This document shows, piece by piece, positions 7,924 to 15,993 of a stretch of 64,000 nt of DNA. Source of the stretch: Comamonadaceae bacterium (GTDB lineage: Bacteria; Pseudomonadota; Gammaproteobacteria; Burkholderiales; Burkholderiaceae_C). How positions within the stretch are numbered: position 1 is the first letter of the stretch; each line of letters starts with the position of its first letter. The notes under the pieces are model-generated. The model saw nothing but the letters and a program-made list of their open reading frames with translations. It was not told the origin of the DNA and made no database searches. Where the stretch lies: positions 114,424 to 178,423 of the forward strand of contig CANGNS010000002.1 in assembly GCA_947455465.1 (NCBI GenBank), given 5' to 3'. The translations under genes and the position numbers were made by a program.

Positions 7924-9026
7924 TCACTGCCGCACACCTTCCGGGGCGCGAGCCCTTGCTAACGCGCCGCGGCTGGGCCGCTTGGTTTGCCTGTCTGGCC
8001 CTGCTGTGCGCGCTGGCGCCGTTGCTCAATTTGTGGGTGGGCGTGGGCAGCGTGTTCCACCTGAGCGACTTTGCCGTGGCCTTGGTCGGCAAGATCATGT
8101 GCTACGCGCTGTGCGCTCTGGCCATGGACCTGATCTGGGGTTACACCGGCATCCTGAGCCTGGGCCATGGGCTGTTTTTTGCGCTGGGCGGCTATGCCAT
8201 GGGCATGTACCTGATGCGCCAGATCGGCCTGGACGGCAACTACAAAAGCGCTCTGCCCGATTTCATGGTGTTTTTGGACTGGAAGAGCCTGCCCTGGCAT
8301 TGGTTGCTGTCCGACAGCCTGGTAGCGACGCTTATTTTGGTGCCCCTGGTGCCGGCGCTGGTGGCGCTGGTATTTGGCTTTTTTGCCTTTCGCTCGCGCA
8401 TCAAGGGGGTGTATTTCTCCATCATCACGCAGGCGCTGACATTTGCCGCCATGCTGCTGTTTTTCCGCAACGAAACCGGCTTTGGCGGCAACAATGGCTT
8501 TACCGACTTCAAGCGCCTGGCCGGCATCCCGATGGCCACGCCGTCCATGCGCATGGCTTTGTTTGTGCTGACCGCGCTGGTGCTGCTGCTGAGCTTTTTG
8601 CTGGCGCGCTGGATTGTGTGCTCCAAGTTTGGTCGGGTGCTGCAGGCTATTCGCGATGCCGAGTCGCGCGTGATGTTCAGCGGCTACTCGCCGCTGGGCT
8701 ACAAGCTGGCGATCTGGACGCTGTCGGCCCTGCTGTGCGGCGTGGCCGGGGCGCTGTATGTGACGCAGGTGGGCATCATCAACCCCAGCGAGATGAGCCC
8801 GGCCAACTCCATCGAGATCGCGGTGTGGACCGCCGTGGGTGGGCGCGCCACCTTGATCGGGCCCATCGTTGGCGCCTTTTTGGTCAACGGCGCCAAGAGC
8901 TGGCTGACCGTGGCCTACCCCGAGTTTTGGTTGTACTTTTTGGGTGCGCTATTTATTGTGGTGACGCTGTACCTGCCCCAGGGCGTGGTCGGGCTGCTGC
9001 GCCGCGCTAAGGGAGAGGCCGCATGA
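7920..9026 (+). CDS. urtC: Urea ABC transporter permease UrtC
   Basis: Second membrane permease of the urea importer, 368 residues, LivM family with about ten hydrophobic segments. It carries the family motif DLIWGYTGILSLGHGLFFAL and the EAA-like loop region AIRDAESRVMFSGY. The start ATG overlaps the urtB TGA and the stop overlaps the urtD ATG, so it is central in a tightly coupled operon. Confidence 0.96.
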   Translation: MITAAHLPGREPLLTRRGWAAWFACLALLCALAPLLNLWVGVGSVFHLSDFAVALVGKIMCYALCALAMDLIWGYTGILSLGHGLFFALGGYAMGMYLMRQIGLDGNYKSALPDFMVFLDWKSLPWHWLLSDSLVATLILVPLVPALVALVFGFFAFRSRIKGVYFSIITQALTFAAMLLFFRNETGFGGNNGFTDFKRLAGIPMATPSMRMALFVLTALVLLLSFLLARWIVCSKFGRVLQAIRDAESRVMFSGYSPLGYKLAIWTLSALLCGVAGALYVTQVGIINPSEMSPANSIEIAVWTAVGGRATLIGPIVGAFLVNGAKSWLTVAYPEFWLYFLGALFIVVTLYLPQGVVGLLRRAKGEAA

Positions 9027-9904
9027 CCCCCGAACTGCTGGAACAAGGCGCCCAGCGCATGCAGCAGCGCCTGGCCGCGCTGGAGGCTGGGCGCAGCCAA
9101 ACCGCCTCGGGCGGGCGCAGCTCGGGCTTTTCGCGGCCCAAAGCGGGCGAGAGCCTGGACCTGGCACACGGCCGCATCCTCTACCTGGAAGACGTCAGCG
9201 TCAGCTTTGATGGCTTTAAGGCTATCAACAACTTGTCTTTGGACATCGCCCCGGGCGAGCTGCGCTGCATCATCGGCCCCAACGGGGCGGGCAAGACGAC
9301 GATGATGGACATCATCACCGGCAAAACCCGGCCCGACAGCGGCACCGTGTTTTTCGGCAGCACCATCGACCTGCTGCGCCATACGGAGCCGCAAATCGCC
9401 CGCCTGGGCATTGGCCGCAAGTTCCAAAAACCGACCGTCTTTGAGCAACTGAGCGTGTTTGAGAACCTGGAGCTGGCGCTGCGCATTCACAAGGGCGTGC
9501 TGTCTTCGCTGCGCTTTCGGCGCAGCGCCGCCCAGTCCGAGCGGCTGCTGGAGGTGCTCGAGACCATCGGCCTGCAAACCAGCTTGCAGCGCCAGGCCGG
9601 CCTGCTCAGCCACGGGCAAAAACAGTGGCTGGAGATCGGCATGCTCTTGTGCCAGGACCCGCAGTTACTGCTGCTTGACGAGCCCGTGGCCGGCATGACC
9701 GACCAGGAAACCGAGCGCACCGCCGAGCTGTTTTTAGGCCTGAAGGGCAAGCACACGCTGGTAGTGGTGGAGCACGATATGGCGTTTATCAAGGCCATCT
9801 CCGAGACCGTGACCGTGCTGTGCGAAGGCTCGGTGCTGGCACAGGGCCCGCTGTCGCAGGTGCAGGCCGACCCGCGCGTCATTGAAGTCTATTTGGGAAG
9901 GTAA
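9023..9904 (+). CDS. urtD: Urea ABC transporter ATP-binding protein UrtD
   Basis: LivG-type ATPase of 293 residues with Walker A GPNGAGKTT, signature-like LSHGQKQWLEIGM, Walker B LLLLDEPVAGM and switch histidine in VVEHDM. The roughly 50-residue N-terminal extension before the ATPase fold (rich in Gly, Ser and Arg) is longer than in LivG. The gene overlaps urtC by four bases and is followed four bases later by urtE. It energises urea import at the cytoplasmic face. Confidence 0.95.
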   Translation: MTPELLEQGAQRMQQRLAALEAGRSQTASGGRSSGFSRPKAGESLDLAHGRILYLEDVSVSFDGFKAINNLSLDIAPGELRCIIGPNGAGKTTMMDIITGKTRPDSGTVFFGSTIDLLRHTEPQIARLGIGRKFQKPTVFEQLSVFENLELALRIHKGVLSSLRFRRSAAQSERLLEVLETIGLQTSLQRQAGLLSHGQKQWLEIGMLLCQDPQLLLLDEPVAGMTDQETERTAELFLGLKGKHTLVVVEHDMAFIKAISETVTVLCEGSVLAQGPLSQVQADPRVIEVYLGR

Positions 9905-9908
9905 AAGC

Positions 9909-10601
9909 ATGCTGCAGATTCAGGGCGTGAACCAGTATTACGGCGGCTCGCACATCTTGCGCGACGTCAGCCTGGAGGCCAGCGCTGGCAAGATTACCGT
10001 GGTGCTCGGGCGCAATGGCGTGGGCAAAACCAGCTTGCTCAAGTCCTTGATGGGCTTGGTGCCCATCCAAACCGGCAGCATCTCGCTGGACGGACAGTCT
10101 TTGGAGCGCGCCACGCCTTACGAGCGCGCCCGCGCCGGCCTGGGCTATGTGCCCCAGGGCCGCGAAATTTTTGGCCGCCTGACGGTAGAAGAAAACCTGC
10201 TCATGGGCCTGGCCGGTAAACCCGCAGGCACGCCCCTGCCAGCCGAAATATTTGAATGGTTTCCAGTGCTGCACAGCATGCGCAAGCGCCGTGGGGGCGA
10301 CTTGTCTGGCGGCCAGCAGCAGCAACTGGCCATCGGCCGGGCGCTAGCGGCCCGCCCCAAGGTGCTGGTGCTGGACGAGCCCACCGAGGGCATCCAGCCC
10401 AGCATCATCAAAGACATCGGCCGCGTCATCCGCATGCTGGCCGACCAGGGCTCCATGGCCATTGTGCTGGTGGAGCAGTACTACGACTTTGCCCGCGAAC
10501 TGGCCGACAGCTATGTGGTGCTGGAGCGCGGCTCGGTGCTGGCGCGCGGGCGCGGCGCGAATATGGAAATTGACGGCGTGCGCGACTTGGTGGCTATCTA
10601 A
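9909..10601 (+). CDS. urtE: Urea ABC transporter ATP-binding protein UrtE
   Basis: LivF-type ATPase, 230 residues, starting MLQIQGVNQYYGGSHIL. Walker A is GRNGVGKTS, the signature is LSGGQQQQLAIGRALAARP and Walker B is VLVLDEPTEGIQPS, a UrtE-typical run. An in-frame ATG exists at 9882 inside urtD, but the family N-terminus begins at 9909. It is the last urt gene and converges with ureD, whose stop is about 20 bases away on the other strand. Confidence 0.95.
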   Translation: MLQIQGVNQYYGGSHILRDVSLEASAGKITVVLGRNGVGKTSLLKSLMGLVPIQTGSISLDGQSLERATPYERARAGLGYVPQGREIFGRLTVEENLLMGLAGKPAGTPLPAEIFEWFPVLHSMRKRRGGDLSGGQQQQLAIGRALAARPKVLVLDEPTEGIQPSIIKDIGRVIRMLADQGSMAIVLVEQYYDFARELADSYVVLERGSVLARGRGANMEIDGVRDLVAI

Positions 10602-10622
10602 ACGGCCACGCCGGCCTTGGCT

Positions 10623-11453
10623 TTACATGGCCCAGATGCGCGGCGAGGTGGCGGCCATGCCCCACAGGGCCTGGCGCCAGGCCAGGCGCACCTGGCGCAG
10701 CAAGTCCATGGCGGGCTCCACCTGATCGGCCAGCACGCGCACCAGCACCACCTGCGCGTTCGGGCTGGTCGCGCCGGCGCTGGCGACCAGGCGGTGCGCG
10801 CCAATGCACTGGCGGGCGCTGTCCAAGGCCTGCTCGCGGCGCGCACGGCCCAGACCGTCGGCCACCGCCAAATACAAAGTGCCTAGGCATCGCTTACCGG
10901 CCATGCCCGCCGGGCTACCCAGCAAACGCACATCGTCGGCGGCGATGCGGGCGCGCTCCAGCCAAACGCCCGGCCACGCCAGGTGCTGCTGCAAATACCC
11001 TTGTTCAAACGGCAGGTCGGCATGGGGCAGGCCCAAGGCGCTCAGGTCCCAGCCCATCAGCTCGGCGCCGGGCTCTAAAGCCATGTGCACGCTGTTTTCG
11101 GCGCGGCAGTCGTTATAGCAAATGGCCTCCAGGGGCAGCCACTCCAGGCGGGCGCCTGCGGCCAGCCGCAAATAGGTGTTTTGGCGCGCCGGCTCGGCCG
11201 CGCTGCGGTAAAAGCGGGTGGCGCCCGGGGTGGTCAAAAGGCCGTGGGCCTGCGGGCCTACGTGCACCTCCAGGTCTAAAGTGTCGCCGCCGACCAGGCC
11301 GCCGGGTGGATGCACCAGCACGTTGTGGCAAACGGCCGGGCCTTCGGGGTACAGACTTTGCAAAATCCGCAAAGGACCGACGTGCTGGTGGTGCGCACGG
11401 CTGGTGCCCTCGTGCAGCGTGTAGTCGATCTGAAGTCGGGCGTGCCAGGACAT
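10623..11453 (-). CDS. ureD: Urease accessory protein UreD
   Basis: Urease maturation factor of 276 residues (UreH in Helicobacter). Recognisable segments are GTSRAHHQHVGPLRILQSLY, HPPGGLVGGDTLDLEV, TTPGATRFYRS and LEAICYNDCRAEN. It binds apo-urease with UreF and UreG during nickel insertion. It is unusually placed: the whole urt operon on the opposite strand separates it from ureABCEF. Its own start is only 29 bases after the stop of a channel gene on the same strand, so it may be read from the channel operon. Confidence 0.95.
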   Translation of the reverse strand: MSWHARLQIDYTLHEGTSRAHHQHVGPLRILQSLYPEGPAVCHNVLVHPPGGLVGGDTLDLEVHVGPQAHGLLTTPGATRFYRSAAEPARQNTYLRLAAGARLEWLPLEAICYNDCRAENSVHMALEPGAELMGWDLSALGLPHADLPFEQGYLQQHLAWPGVWLERARIAADDVRLLGSPAGMAGKRCLGTLYLAVADGLGRARREQALDSARQCIGAHRLVASAGATSPNAQVVLVRVLADQVEPAMDLLRQVRLAWRQALWGMAATSPRIWAM

Positions 11454-11482
11454 CGGCCGATTCTAGAAGGCGCTGCCAGGCC

Positions 11483-12448
11483 TCACAGCTTGACCGAACT
11501 CTCTTCCTTCTCGCGGCGAACTTGCTCGGCAATGGCCTCGACCTGCTCGTCGGTCATGCCAAACCTGGCCTGCATTTGTTTAAGCTTGACCATTTCCTCT
11601 TCGGTGACGATGCCGTCGGCCAGCACCTCGCGCACTTCCATTTCATAAAGTGCCTCACGCCGCTGTACCTGAGCGGTGTAGGCCGTGGCCACCACACCCG
11701 TCAAGATCGCGGCCAGCGCAATCGCCAAAATTTGCGTGACCACCACCAACACGACGCCCAAAAAGGACACCGGGTCCACATTGCCCCAGCCGGAAATAAT
11801 GGTCAGGATAAACCAGTGCATCGCCGCCGGGATGGACGGGAAAACGTCGGGCTGGTCATGGCCTTCGATGATGTAAATCAGCGAGGAGAAAAGCAGGCAA
11901 CTGATCAGCAGCAAAAACATGGCCGAAGAAAACGAATCTTTCTCCGCCTTGATGGCTGCAAACATATCGTCCATCGCGCTGTTGTAGCGCGACAGTTTAA
12001 AAATACGCAAGAGCCGGAACATCCGCAACACGCGCAAATCCGCGCCCGGGAAAATCAGCTGCAAATAAAACGGCACGGTACTGAAAAAGTCCACCATGCC
12101 AAACACGCTGAACAAATACTCTTTTCTGCCTTTCCAGCCACTGCCCGGGGCGGCGGCGTATTTCTCGCCATACGACCACACGCGCAGCACATATTCAATA
12201 GAGAACACCGCCACGCTGAACATATCGAATATGTAGAACAGCTCGTGGTATTCCTCATGCAAATCGTGCAAGGACTCCAAAATAATGGCCAGCACATTGG
12301 CCACCACCAAGGTGGCAATAAATATCTCGGAGATATGGTTGGCCCGATCGACGACAGCGCCATCGAGAATCTCAAATATGCGCCGCTGAATACGACGCAG
12401 GCCGGTGCGCTCTTCGGCGCCAACGGGCTCTAGGTGTTCGCTAGACAT
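11483..12448 (-). CDS. Voltage-gated-channel-like protein with noncanonical filter SGWGN (channel 1)
   Basis: A 321-residue six-helix ion channel of the Ion_trans/Kv type. S1 is about 41-60, S2 72-91 (VFSIEYVLRVW), S3 110-133, and S4 137-154 with arginines every third residue (DLRVLRMFRLLRIFKLSR). S5 is 173-195, pore loop 205-224 and S6 231-258. The filter reads TIISGWGN where potassium channels have TxxTVGYGD, so one residue is missing and Tyr is Trp; selectivity is probably altered. A C-terminal helical domain (ADGIVTEEEMVKLKQMQ) is shared with the two other channels. Its ATG overlaps the stop of channel 2 by one base. Confidence 0.9.
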   Translation of the reverse strand: MSSEHLEPVGAEERTGLRRIQRRIFEILDGAVVDRANHISEIFIATLVVANVLAIILESLHDLHEEYHELFYIFDMFSVAVFSIEYVLRVWSYGEKYAAAPGSGWKGRKEYLFSVFGMVDFFSTVPFYLQLIFPGADLRVLRMFRLLRIFKLSRYNSAMDDMFAAIKAEKDSFSSAMFLLLISCLLFSSLIYIIEGHDQPDVFPSIPAAMHWFILTIISGWGNVDPVSFLGVVLVVVTQILAIALAAILTGVVATAYTAQVQRREALYEMEVREVLADGIVTEEEMVKLKQMQARFGMTDEQVEAIAEQVRREKEESSVKL

Positions 12449-13347
12449 TATTTCTTCTTCCCTTGCGCTTCATCGATAAACACTTGCACTTGCGCATCCG
12501 AAAGACGGTACTTGAGCTGCAATTGCCGCAGAGATTCTTTTTCAGCATCGCTGACCACGCCATCAGCCAAAACCGCACGCAACTGGCTCTGATATGCCGC
12601 CTTTTTGCGCGATATTTGGTTAGAAAACGCCGAGGCCACGATACCGGTCATGATGGCGGCCATACACACGCCCAAAAAGCCGGTCATTAAAGCGATCACC
12701 TCGCCGGCCTTGGTGACCGGCTCCACATTGCCGTAGCCCGAAGTAATGGTCACGATAGACCAATAAATTGCATGCGGAATAGAGCCAAAAAACTCCGGTT
12801 GGGCATGGCCTTCTGCAAAATGCATGAGCGAGGCCGACACCACCGTGGCGATTAATAACAAAAACGCCGCAGAGCCAAACGCACGCCGCTCGGAGTGCAC
12901 TGCGTGGAATAAATCTTGGAGGGCCGTGTTGTATTTCGAGAGTTTCAAAATACGCAGTAAACGCAGCACCCGCAAGATACGCAAATCCAGCGTGGGGAAG
13001 AACATGTGCAAATAATGCGGCATGGTGGCGAAAAAATCGACCAAGCCAAAGGGGCTGAACATGTATTGGCGACGCCCTTTCCAAGGCCCGCCCTCGCCTT
13101 TAACAAACTTGGCGCCTAAGGACCAGACGCGGGAGACATATTCCACGGTGAAGAACATCACGCTCCAAAACTCTAACTCGTGGAAAAAATCTTTGTATTC
13201 GGCATGGACCTCAGGGACCGAGTCCAATATCACTGCCGAGCAATTCATTAAAACCACCACCGTGATCAACAATTCGACATAGTGGCTAATCCGGTAATTT
13301 GGAGAGCCGTCGAGCACTTCCATTAACGCACGCTGAAATTCTTTCAT
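12448..13347 (-). CDS. Voltage-gated-channel-like protein with noncanonical filter SGYGN (channel 2)
   Basis: A 299-residue paralogue of channel 1. S1 is about 21-42, S2 58-77 (FFTVEYVSRVW), S3 94-116, and S4 121-138 with regular arginines (DLRILRVLRLLRILKLSK). S5 is 156-177 and S6 214-242. The filter is TITSGYGN: the Val of TVGYG is absent and the following Asp is Asn. The reading frame was checked across this point and is intact. The C-terminal domain (LADGVVSDAEKESLRQLQ) matches that of channel 1. I chose the ATG at 13347; the frame also opens with a TTG at 13362. Two hairpins precede it, so it may form a unit with channel 1 and ureD. Confidence 0.88.
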   Translation of the reverse strand: MKEFQRALMEVLDGSPNYRISHYVELLITVVVLMNCSAVILDSVPEVHAEYKDFFHELEFWSVMFFTVEYVSRVWSLGAKFVKGEGGPWKGRRQYMFSPFGLVDFFATMPHYLHMFFPTLDLRILRVLRLLRILKLSKYNTALQDLFHAVHSERRAFGSAAFLLLIATVVSASLMHFAEGHAQPEFFGSIPHAIYWSIVTITSGYGNVEPVTKAGEVIALMTGFLGVCMAAIMTGIVASAFSNQISRKKAAYQSQLRAVLADGVVSDAEKESLRQLQLKYRLSDAQVQVFIDEAQGKKK

Positions 13348-13367
13348 TACGACATATCCCAAGCATC

Positions 13368-13436
13368 AAAAAATCGCGCCCCGGTCCAGGGGCGCACAGG
13401 TCACCAAACAACAAGAAGGCGCCCACCAAAGGCGCT
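13368..13436 (-). terminator. Two hairpins, the second with a U-run, between channel 3 and channel 2
   Basis: Read on the minus strand, a first 6-bp hairpin (13436-13418) is followed by a strong one. The latter has GCGCCCC (13395-13389), a six-base loop, GGGGCGC (13382-13376) and then GATTTTTT. That is a textbook Rho-independent terminator after the 548-residue channel gene. It implies either two transcription units or partial read-through that lowers expression of channels 2 and 1 and ureD. Confidence 0.75.
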
Positions 13437-13451
13437 CTCTTTAAACTTTCA

Positions 13452-15098
13452 TTAATCGCGGTGCTGAATATGCTTCCAAAGCGCAAGTTCATCGGGCGAC
13501 AAACGACCCTTGTCAATCGCGAGTTTGTCAAATTCCGCACGATCCACCAGCAGCCCGAGTTGCCGAATATCACCCACCAAGGCTTTGTAGTGTTCCAGCG
13601 CAAAATCGGGGCGCGCGGCAATCTGGTTTATCGGCAAGTGCGAGAACTTGGCTTCTCGTTCCAGCGCCTGGTGAATCTGGGTGATGAGGGCGTTAACCTC
13701 TTCCTCGCTCAGGTGCAAGCGGTTGGCCTCGGCCCGGATATTTTCGATTTCGGCGGCGTCAATATGGCCGTCTTTCATCATTTCATAGAGCTCGCTTTTC
13801 AGAACCTCGCGCTCTTTGACCAACTCGTCACTGAAAGCCGAAGACAGTAAAGCGGCCGGAATCGCAAAAATACCAATTCCAATAAACGCCAACACCACGG
13901 TCATCGCCCGGCCCGGAACCGTCACTGGCGAAATATCACCATAACCCACCGACGCCAATGTGATAACGGCCCAGTAAATCGTGGTCGGGATATTTTCAAA
14001 TTTATCGGGCTGTGCATCATGCTCAAATAAATAACCCAGCGAGGCGGTAAGCACCACCAGCAAGACCATGATAAACGCGGAGGCACTGATCACCGGCCAT
14101 TCGCGCTTGAGCACTTTTACCAAAATCTGGGTTGCATCGTTACCGCGTGTGAGTTTGAGCAAACGCGAAAGTCGGAACACTCGCAAAAACCGCAAGTCCA
14201 ACAAGTGGTGCAGGAAAACCTCCAAGAAAAACGGGAGGATCGCCAGGAAATCGATCATCGTCGAAACACCCTTAGCCTGTTTCAGGCGGCCCGCAATGGG
14301 CGACTTAAAGCCTGGCTCCTCGACGCAGGAATACATGCGCATGCAGTATTCAATGGTAAATATTCCGACGACTACCGCATCCAATATGGTGAATTCAATA
14401 TTTAGCAAATAGTCCACGCTTTGCACCGACTCCATCACCACCGCAAACACGGAAAGCAAGACGCAGACGCCAATAAAGCCGTCATAAATCTCTTGCAGTT
14501 TGCCGCCATACGCGCTGGGGAAGATCAATGCATGGATACGTTGACGGAAACTACGGCCGGCATTCAGTTCTAAAAACTCGTAGTACGCCGGAATGACAAT
14601 ACGGAACAGCTTGAGCATCCGTAGCAGTCGCAAGAACCGAAGCACGCGCAAATCCACTGGGATAAAGGCTTGCAAATAAAACGGCGCGACCGCCAAGAAA
14701 TCAATTAACGCAAACGGGCTAAATACATAGGCCAGGCGTGGATTTTTCTTTTGAGAAAACTCTTCGTCTTCCGGCGCAAGATAAAAACGCAGCAAATACT
14801 CTACCGTGAAGACTCCCACGGAGAAGACATCGAAAAAGTGGAACCAGCTCTTATAGGGGTCGTAAATCTGTGGAATATGCTCAAAGAGCATCACAAACAG
14901 ATTGGTAATAATCAAAAATCCAATCCAACTCTCCACGGTGGCTTGGTGGTTGCCGCGGATATCCGGATTAAGTAACCAGGAGTGCAGCCACTTGCGCATG
15001 GGCAAGTCCGGCGAAATATCTGCCGGTTGGTCCTCTTCGCCAAGAATATGCTTGACGTTGATTTCTTTGAGGGAAATAAATGTTTTTGTTTCGCTCAT
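13452..15098 (-). CDS. Ion channel with two tandem voltage-sensor domains and one pore (channel 3)
   Basis: A 548-residue membrane protein. Residues about 55-168 form a complete S1-S4 sensor (VFSVGVFTVEYLLRFY; S4 DLRVLRFLRLLRMLKLFR) with no pore after it. Residues 206-318 form a second sensor (VVVGIFTIEYCMRMY; S4 DLRFLRVFRLSRLLKLTR), followed by S5 (333-356), a canonical potassium-type filter TLASVGYGD (380-388) and S6 (396-424). A C-terminal domain (430-478) is shared with channels 1 and 2, and a 70-residue tail follows. The two sensors look like an internal duplication. Single-sensor Kv channels and VSD-pore-VSD-pore two-pore channels are known; VSD-VSD-pore is unusual. A GAGGT ribosome site precedes the ATG. 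Confidence 0.9.
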   Translation of the reverse strand: MSETKTFISLKEINVKHILGEEDQPADISPDLPMRKWLHSWLLNPDIRGNHQATVESWIGFLIITNLFVMLFEHIPQIYDPYKSWFHFFDVFSVGVFTVEYLLRFYLAPEDEEFSQKKNPRLAYVFSPFALIDFLAVAPFYLQAFIPVDLRVLRFLRLLRMLKLFRIVIPAYYEFLELNAGRSFRQRIHALIFPSAYGGKLQEIYDGFIGVCVLLSVFAVVMESVQSVDYLLNIEFTILDAVVVGIFTIEYCMRMYSCVEEPGFKSPIAGRLKQAKGVSTMIDFLAILPFFLEVFLHHLLDLRFLRVFRLSRLLKLTRGNDATQILVKVLKREWPVISASAFIMVLLVVLTASLGYLFEHDAQPDKFENIPTTIYWAVITLASVGYGDISPVTVPGRAMTVVLAFIGIGIFAIPAALLSSAFSDELVKEREVLKSELYEMMKDGHIDAAEIENIRAEANRLHLSEEEVNALITQIHQALEREAKFSHLPINQIAARPDFALEHYKALVGDIRQLGLLVDRAEFDKLAIDKGRLSPDELALWKHIQHRD

Positions 15099-15106
15099 GA
15101 TAGACC

Positions 15107-15766
15107 TCAGAACTCAAATTCAGCGATCTTGATCGCGTAAGAACCTTTGTCGCACACTGATACACGCAGTTGCAACTTCGCGTCGATCAAATCGGTATCC
15201 ACCAATTGCGATGCGACAAAAGGAATCGACGAGCCCACGGGCGTGGGAACCAGTTTCTCCACCACCATGGCGCCGGTCAAGGTGCTATCCGAAGGCACGC
15301 AAGCGGCCACGAATTGCGGCCGTTCTTCAAAGAACGGATTTTTCATGTCCTTGAACGCGGGCAAACTAAACATTTGCGCCATGCAAGCACCCCATGTATT
15401 AGGACCCTTGGCAGCCTCCTTGGCTGGCGCTGCAGGGGCAGCCTCGGCGGTGCTAGCAGCGTCCTCTGGTGCAGACGCCGCTTGTGCAGCAACCGCAGGC
15501 ACTGCTTCAGGCGCCTTGCCACCCGCAGCACAGGCTCCGACGGAGTAGTCTGGATTCGCGCGCTGGGTGCCAGCTTCGGTCAACCAAGCGACCAATTGCT
15601 CACCATTGCGCTTGGCGCCTTCGGTTTTGCTGGCCTCTTCATGGGCCAAGACGCCGATCCAAATGACGGCAATCACCACCACGGCCATGAAGGTCAAAAA
15701 CATGTAGTCGCCGGGGGTGAACTTCATCTTGGGAACGTCAGGTCTTTGTTCTGTGGGTGTGTCCAT
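15107..15766 (-). CDS. Membrane-anchored periplasmic protein, first gene of the channel cassette
   Basis: A 219-residue protein of unknown family. Residues 1-20 look cytoplasmic, 21-42 form one hydrophobic helix (FLTFMAVVVIAVIWIGVL) and an amphipathic stretch follows. An Ala/Pro-rich linker spans about 82-120, then comes a C-terminal domain. Cysteines at 79, 128, 156 and 205 would be periplasmic and could form two disulphides. The outline recalls pilin-like proteins, but there is no GFTLIE-type prepilin site. It lies nine bases before channel 3 on the same strand, so it may be an accessory or sensing subunit of the channels. The 227 bases upstream to the next gene hold no open frame and probably the cassette promoter. 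Confidence 0.75.
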   Translation of the reverse strand: MDTPTEQRPDVPKMKFTPGDYMFLTFMAVVVIAVIWIGVLAHEEASKTEGAKRNGEQLVAWLTEAGTQRANPDYSVGACAAGGKAPEAVPAVAAQAASAPEDAASTAEAAPAAPAKEAAKGPNTWGACMAQMFSLPAFKDMKNPFFEERPQFVAACVPSDSTLTGAMVVEKLVPTPVGSSIPFVASQLVDTDLIDAKLQLRVSVCDKGSYAIKIAEFEF

Positions 15767-15993
15767 ATGCTTTACCAGAGTTAAAAAATGACGGCCAGAA
15801 AATCACTTTTGCATTGCGCAAACGCAAGAACCAACGATGATATTCGCAAATTTCACACCTACGCGTCAAATTTTTCAATTTTGGACTCGATGGCGGCATT
15901 TTTCAGGCGAAAAAAGCGTGCGCTAGGGCGTATCGCCAGCGCATACCCGAGCCAGCGCACCGCCAGCGGGCGTATTGATGGGGCTACTTTGCT

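Noticed and set aside
10602..10622. Possible bidirectional terminator between urtE and ureD
   Set aside because: Only a four-bp GGCC stem with no good T-run.
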